DNA from: a virus
Length of the DNA stretch: 21,951 nt
Virus record (IMG/VR): IMGVR_UViG_3300034044_000012
Location: 1-21,951 of that record
Direction: 5' to 3' (one strand)
Of this stretch, positions 14,411-21,951 are shown in pieces. Each line of letters opens with the position of its first letter. Positions within the stretch are counted from its first letter, which is position 1. The notes below the pieces were generated by a model, which saw only the letters and a list, made by a program, of their open reading frames with translations, had not been told where the DNA came from and searched no databases. The position numbers and the translations under genes were made by a program.

Positions 14411-14857
14411 TTGGCTATAACTGTAGATTGGGTGAACAAGGTCGTTTTCATACCAGAAGCGGATCTAACCCCTAATGGGGTGGACCCAATATCTGGTAGG
14501 GCTTTGTATACCCTTGATACAGAGGCTTTCCGGAGAGAAGTAAAGGCTCTTGAGGCCAGCCCATCAGGTCTTACTTACCCTGACATTATAGCCCACAACA
14601 CTGAGGTATCTGTATCCGGTGTAACAATTGCAAGGGTGATCGTTATTGTTAATGGCTACAGTGTTGAGTTCGAGGACGGGACTTACGCGGTTACGCTTAC
14701 CGGCTCAAACAACAATATCGCTGACGTAGCTGTAGTCAACCAAGTTTCCATACGTCCCACAAACACAGCTGGACTTGTTTCTGCGGGCGGGGCAGCTGCT
14801 ATAACTGAGCAAGACAAAGATGATATAGCAACAAAAGTTTGGAATTACACACAATGA
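14411..14857 (+). CDS. Conserved phage protein of unknown function (TTG start)
   Basis: This 148-aa protein has a layout I have seen in many siphophages without a known role. The opening is DWVNKVVFIPEADLT-like. A helix follows (DTEAFRREVKALEAS), then a PDIIAHNTEVSVSGVTIARV segment, a strand pair (GYSVEFEDGTYAVTLTGSNN), and IADVAVVNQVSIRPTNTAGL near the end. Family membership is recalled, not searched. TTG 14411 is chosen because AGAGGA at 14398-14403 lies 7 bases upstream and no ATG is in frame there. It overlaps the next gene by ATGA. The C-terminal end (ITEQDKDDIATKVWNYTQ) is a helix of the kind that joins a trimeric or appendage protein to its partner. Confidence 0.68.
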   Translation: MAITVDWVNKVVFIPEADLTPNGVDPISGRALYTLDTEAFRREVKALEASPSGLTYPDIIAHNTEVSVSGVTIARVIVIVNGYSVEFEDGTYAVTLTGSNNNIADVAVVNQVSIRPTNTAGLVSAGGAAAITEQDKDDIATKVWNYTQ

Positions 14858-15114
14858 GTACGGCATGGGAACTTTTACAGCAGGCAAGTAGGGTAGACTC
14901 AGGAACTGCATGGGACCTCGCCCAAAGTCTGGTTTATGTCAATGAAGTTAAAGGGTTTGATGTTTCCGTAGCTGTTGCTGAGGTAGAAACAGTGGTAGAA
15001 TCAGTAACAGTTACTGCATCTATTGACCTTTCAGAGGTGGAGGTGGTTGTTGATACCTCTGAAACTGTGGTGCAGGTGTCGGAGGGTGAGATGGGAGCTG
15101 GGGTATGCACGTAA
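14854..15114 (+). CDS. Val/Glu-rich small protein, unknown function
   Basis: This 86-aa protein starts at ATG 14854, overlapping the previous TGA. A TTG 15 bases upstream is a weaker choice. Residues 1-35 form a helical head (TAWELLQQASRVDSGTAWDL). The rest is unusual: VEVVVDTSETVVQVSE and related segments alternate Val with Glu/Thr/Ser, so one face is hydrophobic and the other acidic, as in a long beta strand stack. There is one Cys, next to last. No strong ribosome site is visible, so translation probably depends on coupling to the previous gene. It overlaps the next gene by 10 bases. Function is unknown. Close linkage with two recognisable virion-type genes suggests a structural or chaperone role. 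Confidence 0.5.
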   Translation: MSTAWELLQQASRVDSGTAWDLAQSLVYVNEVKGFDVSVAVAEVETVVESVTVTASIDLSEVEVVVDTSETVVQVSEGEMGAGVCT

Positions 15115-15443
15115 CCAAAGAAGAAGTCCACAGGTTTAGGAAGGACACTTACCCATTCAAAATTGTTGTAAAGGACAAGGGTACAGGTGCCCCCCTCAAC
15201 GTGACTGGCAACACTTTTACGCTTTCAGTGTCTACTGAGAATGCACCTTCCACAGCTTCTTACGTGTTTCAATCCACAGGGGTAATAACAGACGCTGTTA
15301 ATGGCAAAGTCTCTTTCCCCATGTCTGCTTCTGACGTTGACAGGGTAGGAACCTACTATTTTGACGTTGTAATGGATACAGGAACTGAAAGGACTACCAT
15401 ACTTAGAGGGATATTGGAGTTTGAAGAAAGCATAACCAAGTGA
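15105..15443 (+). CDS. BppU-N-terminal-like Ig domain protein
   Basis: This 112-aa protein resembles the N-terminal domain of baseplate upper protein BppU and similar tail-attachment domains: FRKDTYPFKIVVKDKGTG, then PLNVTGNTFTLSVSTE, a VTGTVTDA-like segment (TGVITDAVNGKVSFPMS), and SDVDRVGTYYFDVVMDTG. In lactococcal phages such domains anchor receptor-binding assemblies to the tail tip. Here the domain stands alone, so it may be an adaptor attaching other proteins of this module. GGGAG lies 7 bases before the ATG, and the first 10 bases overlap the previous gene. The family is recognised by pattern and recall; the attachment role is inferred. Confidence 0.65.
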   Translation: MHVTKEEVHRFRKDTYPFKIVVKDKGTGAPLNVTGNTFTLSVSTENAPSTASYVFQSTGVITDAVNGKVSFPMSASDVDRVGTYYFDVVMDTGTERTTILRGILEFEESITK

Positions 15444-15457
15444 ACTAAGGTAATTTA

Positions 15458-18400
15458 ATGGCCATTAACTTCGTCATAGACACTACAGGTGCAGTAAAGG
15501 CTCTCAAGGAGGTTGAGGGGGCGCTTGATTCTGTAGAGAAGAAGGCGGAGAAGGCTTATGAGGCCATGCAGAAAGCCTTTGGCGGCGCACAGTCTAAAGG
15601 CAGTTCTTCTGTAAAAGAACGCAAGGAAGAAGCGTTGGGCATGGTTGAGGCTCTGGACCGACAGACAGCCTCGATTAAGAATTTGCTGGCAAAGCAGCAG
15701 GATGAGATAAGCATAATGCTTAAACTGGCCTCTGCTGCGAAGAAGCTGTCTGAAGCCCAGAAGGAATCCACTGCCGGGGAACAGAGTGTAATAGACAAAC
15801 TCAGGGCGCGTATAAAGGGCCAAGCTGAGCTTGCGAACGCCACTAGGGAGTTGGTTCTCTCTGGGGATAAGTCAGTAATAGCCGATCTCAAAGCCATAGA
15901 GGTTGGTAAGAAGTTCTCCGCGATACTCAGAGAGAGGATGGCGATCCTAGGGGAGTTGAAGGCAAGGAAGGAGGCTGACCTTGTTATCACCAACCAGTCA
16001 ACTTTAGCCGCACTACGTAAAGTATCCGCAGAGAAAGAGCTTGAGCGGATAGAGAAATCCTTGGCCACTACAAAAGGCACAAGGTTTGCTCTGCAAGGGA
16101 ACAAAGACACAGCGGTTGAATTGGCCACTGAGAAGGCCAGAGAGTCAGACATCCGCAGGCTGATACAGGCTGAGGGTGAGCTTGCCGCGCTGAAGTCGAA
16201 GCGGGCTAGGGCGTCCTTGCGTGCTACAGAGGTCGCGCAACAGGAAGTAAGGACAATACGTGAAGAAGCAAGAGCCTCCGCATCGTTGAAGGTAGCCATA
16301 GAGGACTTGGCCAAAGGCAAGGACTCCCTGATCAGGAAGCAGATAGTTGCAAGCACTCGCACCAAGAATTTGAGGGACGCGCTAAGGGCCGAGATTGAAG
16401 CCACAGACAAGTCCGTGATCTCATCGAGGAGGCGGCTTGAGGTCGCTAAGTTGATGAACTCCCTGAAACAGAAGGAGCTGGAGCTTGAGGCTCAGCTGAA
16501 AGTTTCCAAGGAGCGTTTGGCATCTGGGGCTGCGGCTAAGACAGCTAAGGAGTTGAGAGAGTTGGAGATCCTCCGGCTCAAGGAAGCGCAGATGGTCAAG
16601 TTGGCAAAGCTGGAGGCTTTGCAGGTGGTCCAGAACGACAAGGCATCTGCGGCCATACGCAAGAAAATATCAGAACTTGAGAGGGAACTTGGGGTGATGA
16701 AGAAAACCACCACAGGGTCTCAGAGGAGTAGGGCTGAGATTTCCGCGTGGGCTGCGGCTAATAAGAAAGCCGCAGTATTCGCCGCCGAGTTCAGAGCTGC
16801 GCTCAACGCTTTGGGCCTAGGCTTTGGTATCTTCACCGGCAGTACGATTATCGCGGCTACAGCGATCTTTGGTATTGTGCGGGCAATTCGCGGGGTCATA
16901 GAGTCTGGAACTAAATTTGAGTTTACGATGGACAGGGCCAAAGCGGTTATGTCGGCAACAGCTTCTGAGTCTCTAAGGCTGGATTCTGAAGTAAAAAGGC
17001 TGGCAAAAACCACCGTGTTCACGGCAAACGAAGTTTCCGAGGGTCTTGTGTTCCTTGGTATGGCTGGCTTCAACACCAACGAGGCGCTCCTTGCCCTTGA
17101 CCCCACGCTCAAGCTCGCACAGATCGGCATGGTGGATATGGCGCAGGCTGCCGACCAAGTGACAAACATCATGGCGGCGTTTGGCGTTTCCGCAGCGGGT
17201 ATTTCTGAAGTTGTAGATAAGTTGTCTGTAGTTGTTACGAGCAGTAACACCTCCATGAGTCAATTGGCTCAAGCCATCTCCTTTGTTGGCCCAGCAGCAG
17301 CGGAAACCGCTACGTCTCTGGATGAAGTCGCTGCGATTATCGGGGTGTTTGCAAACAGGGGCGTAAAAGCATCCCGCGCTGGTACTGCTTTGCGAAGGGG
17401 TATAGCAAACTTGGCCAACCCTACACAAAAAGTGCGAGATCGCCTTTCAAAGTTGGGCGTAGTGGTTCAGGGAGTCGACGGTCGGATGAGGTCTATGAAG
17501 GACATTCTCATTGACTTAGCCGACTCTGGTGCCACAGTAAACGACATCTTCTCCATCTTTGGTACAAGAGCAGGACCAACTTTTGCTGGAGCGATATTGA
17601 GTGGCAAGGAAGAACTTGTTTCGCTTCTTGAAAAGATTGAGAACACCAAGGATGCTGCGAAGGGTTTGCAGGAAAAATTGCAGGACAATGTGTGGACAGA
17701 GTTCAAACTTGTAGTTTCTGCGATAACAGATGTAGCCATTAAGCTATATGAGAGGCTTCAAGGGCCGTTAAGAGCAGCTCTGGTTCTAGTGAAAAACACC
17801 TTCATAACTCTTTCTGAGAACGTAGATAAAGTTGCTTTTGCTTTTAAGGTTTTACTGACTTTTGGGCTTTTTAAGCTGGCTAAAGGGCTTCGCTCCCTAG
17901 CTGTTGGGGCCATGAGAGATTATATTTCCTCGATTACAGTGGCAAACCTCAGAACAGCTAAGTTCGTCCCTATAGCTGAGGCTGCCGCAACCCAAGGTCT
18001 GGCCCCTTTATCTACGGCAATGAGGACAGCAACAGCATCTACGAGTGCATTAAACGTGGCGCTCAGGGCTGGCAAGGCGCTGCTGAGGACGTTCCTACCC
18101 TTTGCAGTAATAGCCACCATTTGGGAACTTGTGGATGCTTTCGACAACTACGATGAAGCTGCTAGACGGGCGAAGAAGACCACCTCTGAATTGTTGCCCG
18201 TCCTCAAAGACCTAAAGGAGCTTGGCAAGGGTGGGAACGCTGTAAAATCAGCCATTGATATTGCCTCCGAGGACCCTTCAAAGGCTTTGGAGAAAGCAAT
18301 CAGCGACTCTGAGAGCGTAGGGCAAGTATTCCAGAAAGCTATAAAGGCTAGGGAAGACCTGAAGGCCAGTTTGGAGCGAGCCAAGGTAAAACAAACGGCG

Positions 18401-20449
18401 GCCTTGGCCTTAGGAACTCTGTTTGGTTTTGACACTAGAGCGACCATGAAGGAGATTTCAGAAACCCAGCAGAAGCTAAAAGTTGTAGACTCTCAGCTGG
18501 ATAAACTGTACACGGCTATGGAGGCTATCGGGGAGAAGTCTCTTAACTCCACCGTTGCACAGCTTAGGGAGGAAAATCGGCAGAAGAAGGTGGCTGAAGA
18601 AGCTGAGGCGAAACGCAGAGAGGCTATAAAGTCGCTTAAAAGCAACTACCAAAAGAGCGTAGATGAGTTTCTGGACCTCCTCGGCCTTGTCACTGGGCAA
18701 AAAGAAAACCTTGTAGAAAGGCTGAAAACCCAAGCAACCATACAGCAGAAAGAGTTCAATGACGCTATAACCCTTATGTTGTCTGGGGGCGACCTCGCAG
18801 CCACCAGAGGGAAGATAAAAGCGCAGGAAACCCTCGACGTTTTGAAGGCTTTGGCGAAAGAGGCGAAGGACAGAAGGGACGCTGTGAGGGAATTTGTGAT
18901 CTCCGAAATAAGGAAGAACGTAAAGAGTAACACTGAGGCAAAACGCCTGTTCCTGAGTACCCTAGAAGCTACAGGGAATGTCAATAAAGCCTTGGCTGAA
19001 GCCAACAAAACTGGGGCTATATCGGACATAGAGGAGTTCAAGGGGGCACTCCTTCAGAAGATCAACGACCAGCTTAACCTCAGCGCAAAAGATTTTGACA
19101 ACTTTGACCAGTTCATCTCGTTTTACGAGAATCTGTCGAAAGCTGCTGGCACACTTGGCGAGAGGGCGAAACGGGCTCAAGACAAACTTAGGGATGCTTT
19201 CAGCACATTGAGTGCGAGAAATTTGGTGGAATTCACAGACAGTGCCCTGAATGCTGAGAAGGACAAGCTCAAAGCAACTCTCAAGGCGCTTGAGGATACC
19301 ACCAACAACGCTATTGACATCCTGCGCCAACGCTTCGATGCTGGGCTTATCAATGTTGATGAGGTTGTGAGCGAGGCGTCTAGGATACAGAGGTCGGCCT
19401 TGTCTGAATCCAAGGCGGCGTATGAGGAAGAACGCACCGTCATAGAGTTTAATATACGCAGGCTCGAAGAAAGGCTTACCTTGGTGTCGGAAGATGCCAA
19501 AGCAACAAAAACTCTGACCGCTGCATTGAAGCGTCAGAAGAAGGCTCTGGATAGCGTCAATTCGGCCATACAGCAGATTAGTGTTTCTCAGGGCACTGTA
19601 GAAGAAACTGCCATAATTGACACGTTAAACAAAGGCATAAGGTCAATAAGCAGATACAATCTTGGCTTGGAGACGCAGGTTGAGTCCTACAAGGACCTTC
19701 AGGACAGGGTGGGTAGGGCCACAAAAATGTATAACGCGAACAGGGAAGCCCTCGAACAGTTGGCAGAAACAGGAGGAACCGAGGAGGTTCGCAATCTGGC
19801 TAAGGAGTTCCTCTTGCTGCTCAAGACTGCATCTAAAACAGAAAAGCAGTTGGTTGCCTTGCAGTTATCTTGGCAGCCTAAAGACATGGCGCAGGAAGCA
19901 GTCTCTGCTGCAACTAAGATGGGCGATGCGTTTACCGAGTTCTTCATAGACCCGACCCTTGATGGTCTGGAGAGGTTGGAAAACGCTTTCCTCAATCTTG
20001 TCAAGCAGATCATAGCGCAGAACATCACAAACGCGCTTTTCAAGACAAAAGACAAAGGCGGGTTTGGCTTTGGTGATTTTTTCACCGGGCTATTTAAAAT
20101 TGGGCAAGACTCCAATAAATCAACAAACTCAGATGCTATAAAGGTTGGGTCTGGTGGAAGTTCAAAAACTTTCAACAGTCCTAAACTGACAGGTATATCT
20201 TCTGGGAGTATTGGTGGGGCTACTGCCGTAACCCCAACTGGTGTCGTTGTTCCTGACACGACGTTTATAAAGCCTACCAATGGTTCTGAAGGCGCAGGCG
20301 CACCGATAGTCAACAATTTCTACATCACCGTAGGGGATGTGGCTGATAAAGGGTTTGTTCGCCAAGAGATCCAGAGGAGCATAGACATCTCCGTGGCTAA
20401 GGTGGCTGACCAACAACAGAGAAGAAAGAAACCCCTAGGAGTGAGGTAA
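15458..20449 (+). CDS. Tape measure protein
   Basis: This 1663-aa protein sets tail length and is expelled during DNA injection. Residues 1-440 are a long Ala/Lys/Glu/Leu coiled coil. A Gly/Ile/Ala hydrophobic segment follows at about 448-478 (FGIFTGSTIIAATAIFGIV). Residues about 480-690 match the TP901-type tape-measure core, with AKTTVFTANEVSEGLVFLGM, MAGFNTNEALL and ANRGVKASRAGTALRRGIANL. Two further hydrophobic segments lie near 789-810 and 870-895. More coiled coil follows to about 1540, and the C-terminus ends in a Gly/Ser/Thr-rich linker and a basic segment (VDQQQRRKKPLGVR-like). Arginine codons are mostly AGG/AGA. The ATG follows TAAGG. At the usual rule of about 0.15 nm per residue the tail would be near 250 nm. 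Confidence 0.9.
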   Translation: MAINFVIDTTGAVKALKEVEGALDSVEKKAEKAYEAMQKAFGGAQSKGSSSVKERKEEALGMVEALDRQTASIKNLLAKQQDEISIMLKLASAAKKLSEAQKESTAGEQSVIDKLRARIKGQAELANATRELVLSGDKSVIADLKAIEVGKKFSAILRERMAILGELKARKEADLVITNQSTLAALRKVSAEKELERIEKSLATTKGTRFALQGNKDTAVELATEKARESDIRRLIQAEGELAALKSKRARASLRATEVAQQEVRTIREEARASASLKVAIEDLAKGKDSLIRKQIVASTRTKNLRDALRAEIEATDKSVISSRRRLEVAKLMNSLKQKELELEAQLKVSKERLASGAAAKTAKELRELEILRLKEAQMVKLAKLEALQVVQNDKASAAIRKKISELERELGVMKKTTTGSQRSRAEISAWAAANKKAAVFAAEFRAALNALGLGFGIFTGSTIIAATAIFGIVRAIRGVIESGTKFEFTMDRAKAVMSATASESLRLDSEVKRLAKTTVFTANEVSEGLVFLGMAGFNTNEALLALDPTLKLAQIGMVDMAQAADQVTNIMAAFGVSAAGISEVVDKLSVVVTSSNTSMSQLAQAISFVGPAAAETATSLDEVAAIIGVFANRGVKASRAGTALRRGIANLANPTQKVRDRLSKLGVVVQGVDGRMRSMKDILIDLADSGATVNDIFSIFGTRAGPTFAGAILSGKEELVSLLEKIENTKDAAKGLQEKLQDNVWTEFKLVVSAITDVAIKLYERLQGPLRAALVLVKNTFITLSENVDKVAFAFKVLLTFGLFKLAKGLRSLAVGAMRDYISSITVANLRTAKFVPIAEAAATQGLAPLSTAMRTATASTSALNVALRAGKALLRTFLPFAVIATIWELVDAFDNYDEAARRAKKTTSELLPVLKDLKELGKGGNAVKSAIDIASEDPSKALEKAISDSESVGQVFQKAIKAREDLKASLERAKVKQTAALALGTLFGFDTRATMKEISETQQKLKVVDSQLDKLYTAMEAIGEKSLNSTVAQLREENRQKKVAEEAEAKRREAIKSLKSNYQKSVDEFLDLLGLVTGQKENLVERLKTQATIQQKEFNDAITLMLSGGDLAATRGKIKAQETLDVLKALAKEAKDRRDAVREFVISEIRKNVKSNTEAKRLFLSTLEATGNVNKALAEANKTGAISDIEEFKGALLQKINDQLNLSAKDFDNFDQFISFYENLSKAAGTLGERAKRAQDKLRDAFSTLSARNLVEFTDSALNAEKDKLKATLKALEDTTNNAIDILRQRFDAGLINVDEVVSEASRIQRSALSESKAAYEEERTVIEFNIRRLEERLTLVSEDAKATKTLTAALKRQKKALDSVNSAIQQISVSQGTVEETAIIDTLNKGIRSISRYNLGLETQVESYKDLQDRVGRATKMYNANREALEQLAETGGTEEVRNLAKEFLLLLKTASKTEKQLVALQLSWQPKDMAQEAVSAATKMGDAFTEFFIDPTLDGLERLENAFLNLVKQIIAQNITNALFKTKDKGGFGFGDFFTGLFKIGQDSNKSTNSDAIKVGSGGSSKTFNSPKLTGISSGSIGGATAVTPTGVVVPDTTFIKPTNGSEGAGAPIVNNFYITVGDVADKGFVRQEIQRSIDISVAKVADQQQRRKKPLGVR

Positions 20450-20450
20450 T

Positions 20451-21443
20451 ATGGCTAGGACACTGGCGTTTCCAACAAGGCTTGCTCCTGCTGCGATGAG
20501 CAAGACCATTTTGGCAAAAACGGTTACTTTCACTTCGCAGTACACGGGGTCTACCCAGACTGTTGCAGCATTGGGTCAGGTTTGGAAGTTTTCTCTGGAG
20601 TATTCTGACCTCTGGCAGGACTTGAAGGACCCGCTCCTCGGTGTTATCTACGGGGTTGGCGGGGCTGCTGGGAGGCTGTACTGCCACGACTTTTCACGTC
20701 CTGAACCTCTTGGATCTGTGGATGCGTCTGAGAGATTGCAGAACGGGGATTTCATGCTCGGCCTTACCTCGTGGTCGCAGACCCCTTCGGACGGAAGTAT
20801 TGAATTTTCTGGGGGGTACGTCCAGCTTGTTAAGGGTTCTACAGGGTCGCCAAGTATAAGCCAGTCGGTTACTTTATCCGCTGGCACAAATTATGTGCTG
20901 ACTGTTGATATTGGCATAGGCACAAGCAACCTTTTGGATGTTCTTGTAGGGTCTACCAATGGGGCTGAGGATTTAGCTACAGCGAATTATACGTCTCCGG
21001 GCAGATACACGCTGGGTTTCACAGCGTCAGCAACCACCTACATTACGTTGTCTGTGGGCACTGCCGCATCCGCTGGAGACTACTGTACGGTGCAAAGGGT
21101 GAGTGTAGCTTATGCGCCTCTGACTTCTGGGGCTTCTCAAGCAGGGAGCCTTATCACTGTGGACGGCTTGCCAGCGAGTTCCTCTGGGCTTTTGGTTCCC
21201 GGTGATATGGTGGGGATCAACGGAGAGCTTAGGCAGGTAGTATCTCCTGTTCATTCAGACTCATCTGGGGCCGCGAAACTTCAGCTGGACTACCCACTTA
21301 GGTCTGCTGTACCTGACAACACTCCTGTAGTTCTGAACAGGCCATCTACTAGATTTATGTTGACAGACGACTCTGTTTCTGAGGCTATATCCGCACCTGT
21401 TCTTTCTTCGGTGAGCATAAACCTGTTGGAGGCCATAACATGA
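20451..21443 (+). CDS. Distal tail protein-like protein with an inserted carbohydrate-binding-module-like domain
   Basis: This 330-aa protein follows the tape measure, the place of Dit-type proteins that join tube and tail tip. Residues 1-92 are the N-terminal core (KTVTFTSQYTGSTQTV, LGQVWKFSLEYSDLW). Residues about 94-222 look like an inserted beta-sandwich of the CBM4/CBM9 type: LQNGDFMLGLTSWSQTP, then ISQSVTLSAGTNYVLTVDIG, and a SPGRYTLGFTASATTYITL segment. Residues 223-330 return to the tail protein core (GLLVPGDMVGINGELRQVVS, LQLDYPLRSAVPDNTPVVLN). Phages with evolved Dit proteins carry such domains to touch host glycans. The ATG comes 1 base after the tape-measure stop, and GGAG and GAGG lie just before it. 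It overlaps the next gene by ATGA. Confidence 0.68.
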   Translation: MARTLAFPTRLAPAAMSKTILAKTVTFTSQYTGSTQTVAALGQVWKFSLEYSDLWQDLKDPLLGVIYGVGGAAGRLYCHDFSRPEPLGSVDASERLQNGDFMLGLTSWSQTPSDGSIEFSGGYVQLVKGSTGSPSISQSVTLSAGTNYVLTVDIGIGTSNLLDVLVGSTNGAEDLATANYTSPGRYTLGFTASATTYITLSVGTAASAGDYCTVQRVSVAYAPLTSGASQAGSLITVDGLPASSSGLLVPGDMVGINGELRQVVSPVHSDSSGAAKLQLDYPLRSAVPDNTPVVLNRPSTRFMLTDDSVSEAISAPVLSSVSINLLEAIT

Positions 21444-21951
21444 GCAGAGGTTTACTTGGGTCTTTAGCTTCAGCCCTACAACAGGAGTCAATCCTTGTCA
21501 GCTTCTTCGTCAAACTGGAGTTCGATTCTGGAGTTCAAAGGTATCACTCTGGAATAGGAGACGTTACCTTGAACTCCGAGGTATACAAAGGGGTTGGGGA
21601 ATTGGGCAAGATTGATGCCATTTCCGAGGACTCTGATCTGGCCATGAAGGGCATCAAGATACAGCTCTCTGGAATAGACACTACCAAGGTTGACTTAACC
21701 ATATCCGAGAGCATCAGGGGGCGCTTGGCCACCCTGTACGCAGGGGTTGTAGACCCAGAAACTATGACTTGCTCAGATTATGTTGAGATGTTCATAGGGT
21801 ACATGGACTCTGTGCAATATGTCAGGAGTTCTGAGAAGGGTTCCATGGTTCTGTCTGTGGAGTCTATAATGACCCAATTCGACCTTCCAGCCATACGCAG
21901 GGCCACCAACGAAGACCATCAAGACAGGTATCCGGGGGATACGTTCTATGA
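21440..21951 (+). CDS. Minor tail / tail-tip protein, N-terminal part (3'-truncated)
   Basis: About 170 residues are present, and the frame stays open past the window end. It starts at an ATG overlapping the previous TGA. The opening (LLGSLASALQQESILVSFFV, then KLEFDSGVQRYHSGIGDVTL) and the later beta segments (LAMKGIKIQLSGIDTT, YVEMFIGYMDSVQYV, MVLSVESIMTQFD) resemble the DUF2163/minor tail protein L-like group found after Dit genes in marine and GTA-like phages. The last visible residues, RRATNEDHQDRYPGDTFYE, fit the conserved arginine-and-RYPGD end of that domain. It likely helps build the tail tip or hub. The family call is from recall and pattern, not a search. Confidence 0.62.
   Translation, partial: MSRGLLGSLASALQQESILVSFFVKLEFDSGVQRYHSGIGDVTLNSEVYKGVGELGKIDAISEDSDLAMKGIKIQLSGIDTTKVDLTISESIRGRLATLYAGVVDPETMTCSDYVEMFIGYMDSVQYVRSSEKGSMVLSVESIMTQFDLPAIRRATNEDHQDRYPGDTFY

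Noticed and set aside
13635-14518. 14-bp direct repeat TGTATACCCTTGAT at 13635 and 14505
   Set aside because: About one such pair is expected by chance in a window this size, and both copies encode similar YTLD residues.
15002-15016. Operator-like dyad CAGTAAC-A-GTTACTG
   Set aside because: It is inside the Val/Glu-rich coding region where repeated GTA/ACT codons make such dyads likely, with no promoter nearby.
15556-16410. 284-aa open frame on the minus strand inside the tape measure
   Set aside because: It is a shadow of the Ala/Lys/Glu-rich coiled coil. The Ser/Leu/Ala composition is what that complement yields.
1-21951. CRISPR arrays, tRNAs, rRNAs, insertion sequences, integrase or attachment sites
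   Set aside because: I looked for spaced repeats, cloverleaf patterns, terminal inverted repeats and transposase or integrase motifs and saw none.

Overview
The window is the head-and-tail morphogenesis region of a tailed double-stranded DNA bacteriophage or prophage. All genes lie on the + strand, are tightly packed, and many overlap by ATGA. One tail-tube gene, no sheath gene and a very long tape-measure gene point to a long non-contractile tail (siphovirus type). The lambda-like logic and strong Shine-Dalgarno sites suggest a Gram-negative, probably proteobacterial, host. That is inference, because no host gene, integrase, tRNA, lysis gene or attachment site is present.

Layout. Bases 1-5315 are the packaging and head block: the C-terminal end of the large terminase (cut by the window), portal, an S49 (SppA/ClpP-like) prohead protease whose 3' end appears to double as a separately started scaffold gene, a small probable decoration protein, and the major capsid protein, followed by an intrinsic terminator. 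Bases 5371-8077 are the connector and neck block: a small K/E-rich protein, a head-tail adaptor candidate, a stopper candidate, a neck/tail-completion candidate and a tail-terminator candidate. Bases 8080-10185 are the tail tube gene, a branched RNA structure that looks like a terminator, and a tail assembly chaperone pair joined by a canonical -1 slippery site (A AAA AAC).

Bases 10254-15443 hold seven genes between the chaperones and the tape measure, where lambda has none. They are predicted beta-rich or coiled-coil virion proteins: a 555-aa protein, a 165-aa protein, a 544-aa beta-helix-like protein with a C-terminal carboxypeptidase-regulatory-like domain, a 97-aa coiled coil, a conserved 148-aa phage protein, a Val/Glu-rich 86-aa protein and a 112-aa BppU-N-like Ig protein. 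They may form a tail-decorating or fibre assembly. A possible extended -10 promoter sits before the first gene.

Bases 15458-21951 hold the 1663-aa tape measure, a distal-tail-like protein carrying an inserted carbohydrate-binding-module-like domain, and the start of the next tail-tip gene, cut by the window end.

The most unusual items are the seven-gene insert, the nested scaffold start, the three-way-junction terminator-like element after the tail tube gene, a 20-bp perfect palindrome inside the chaperone extension, a 9-bp GC hairpin just inside the 544-aa gene, and the binding domain inserted in the distal-tail-like protein.
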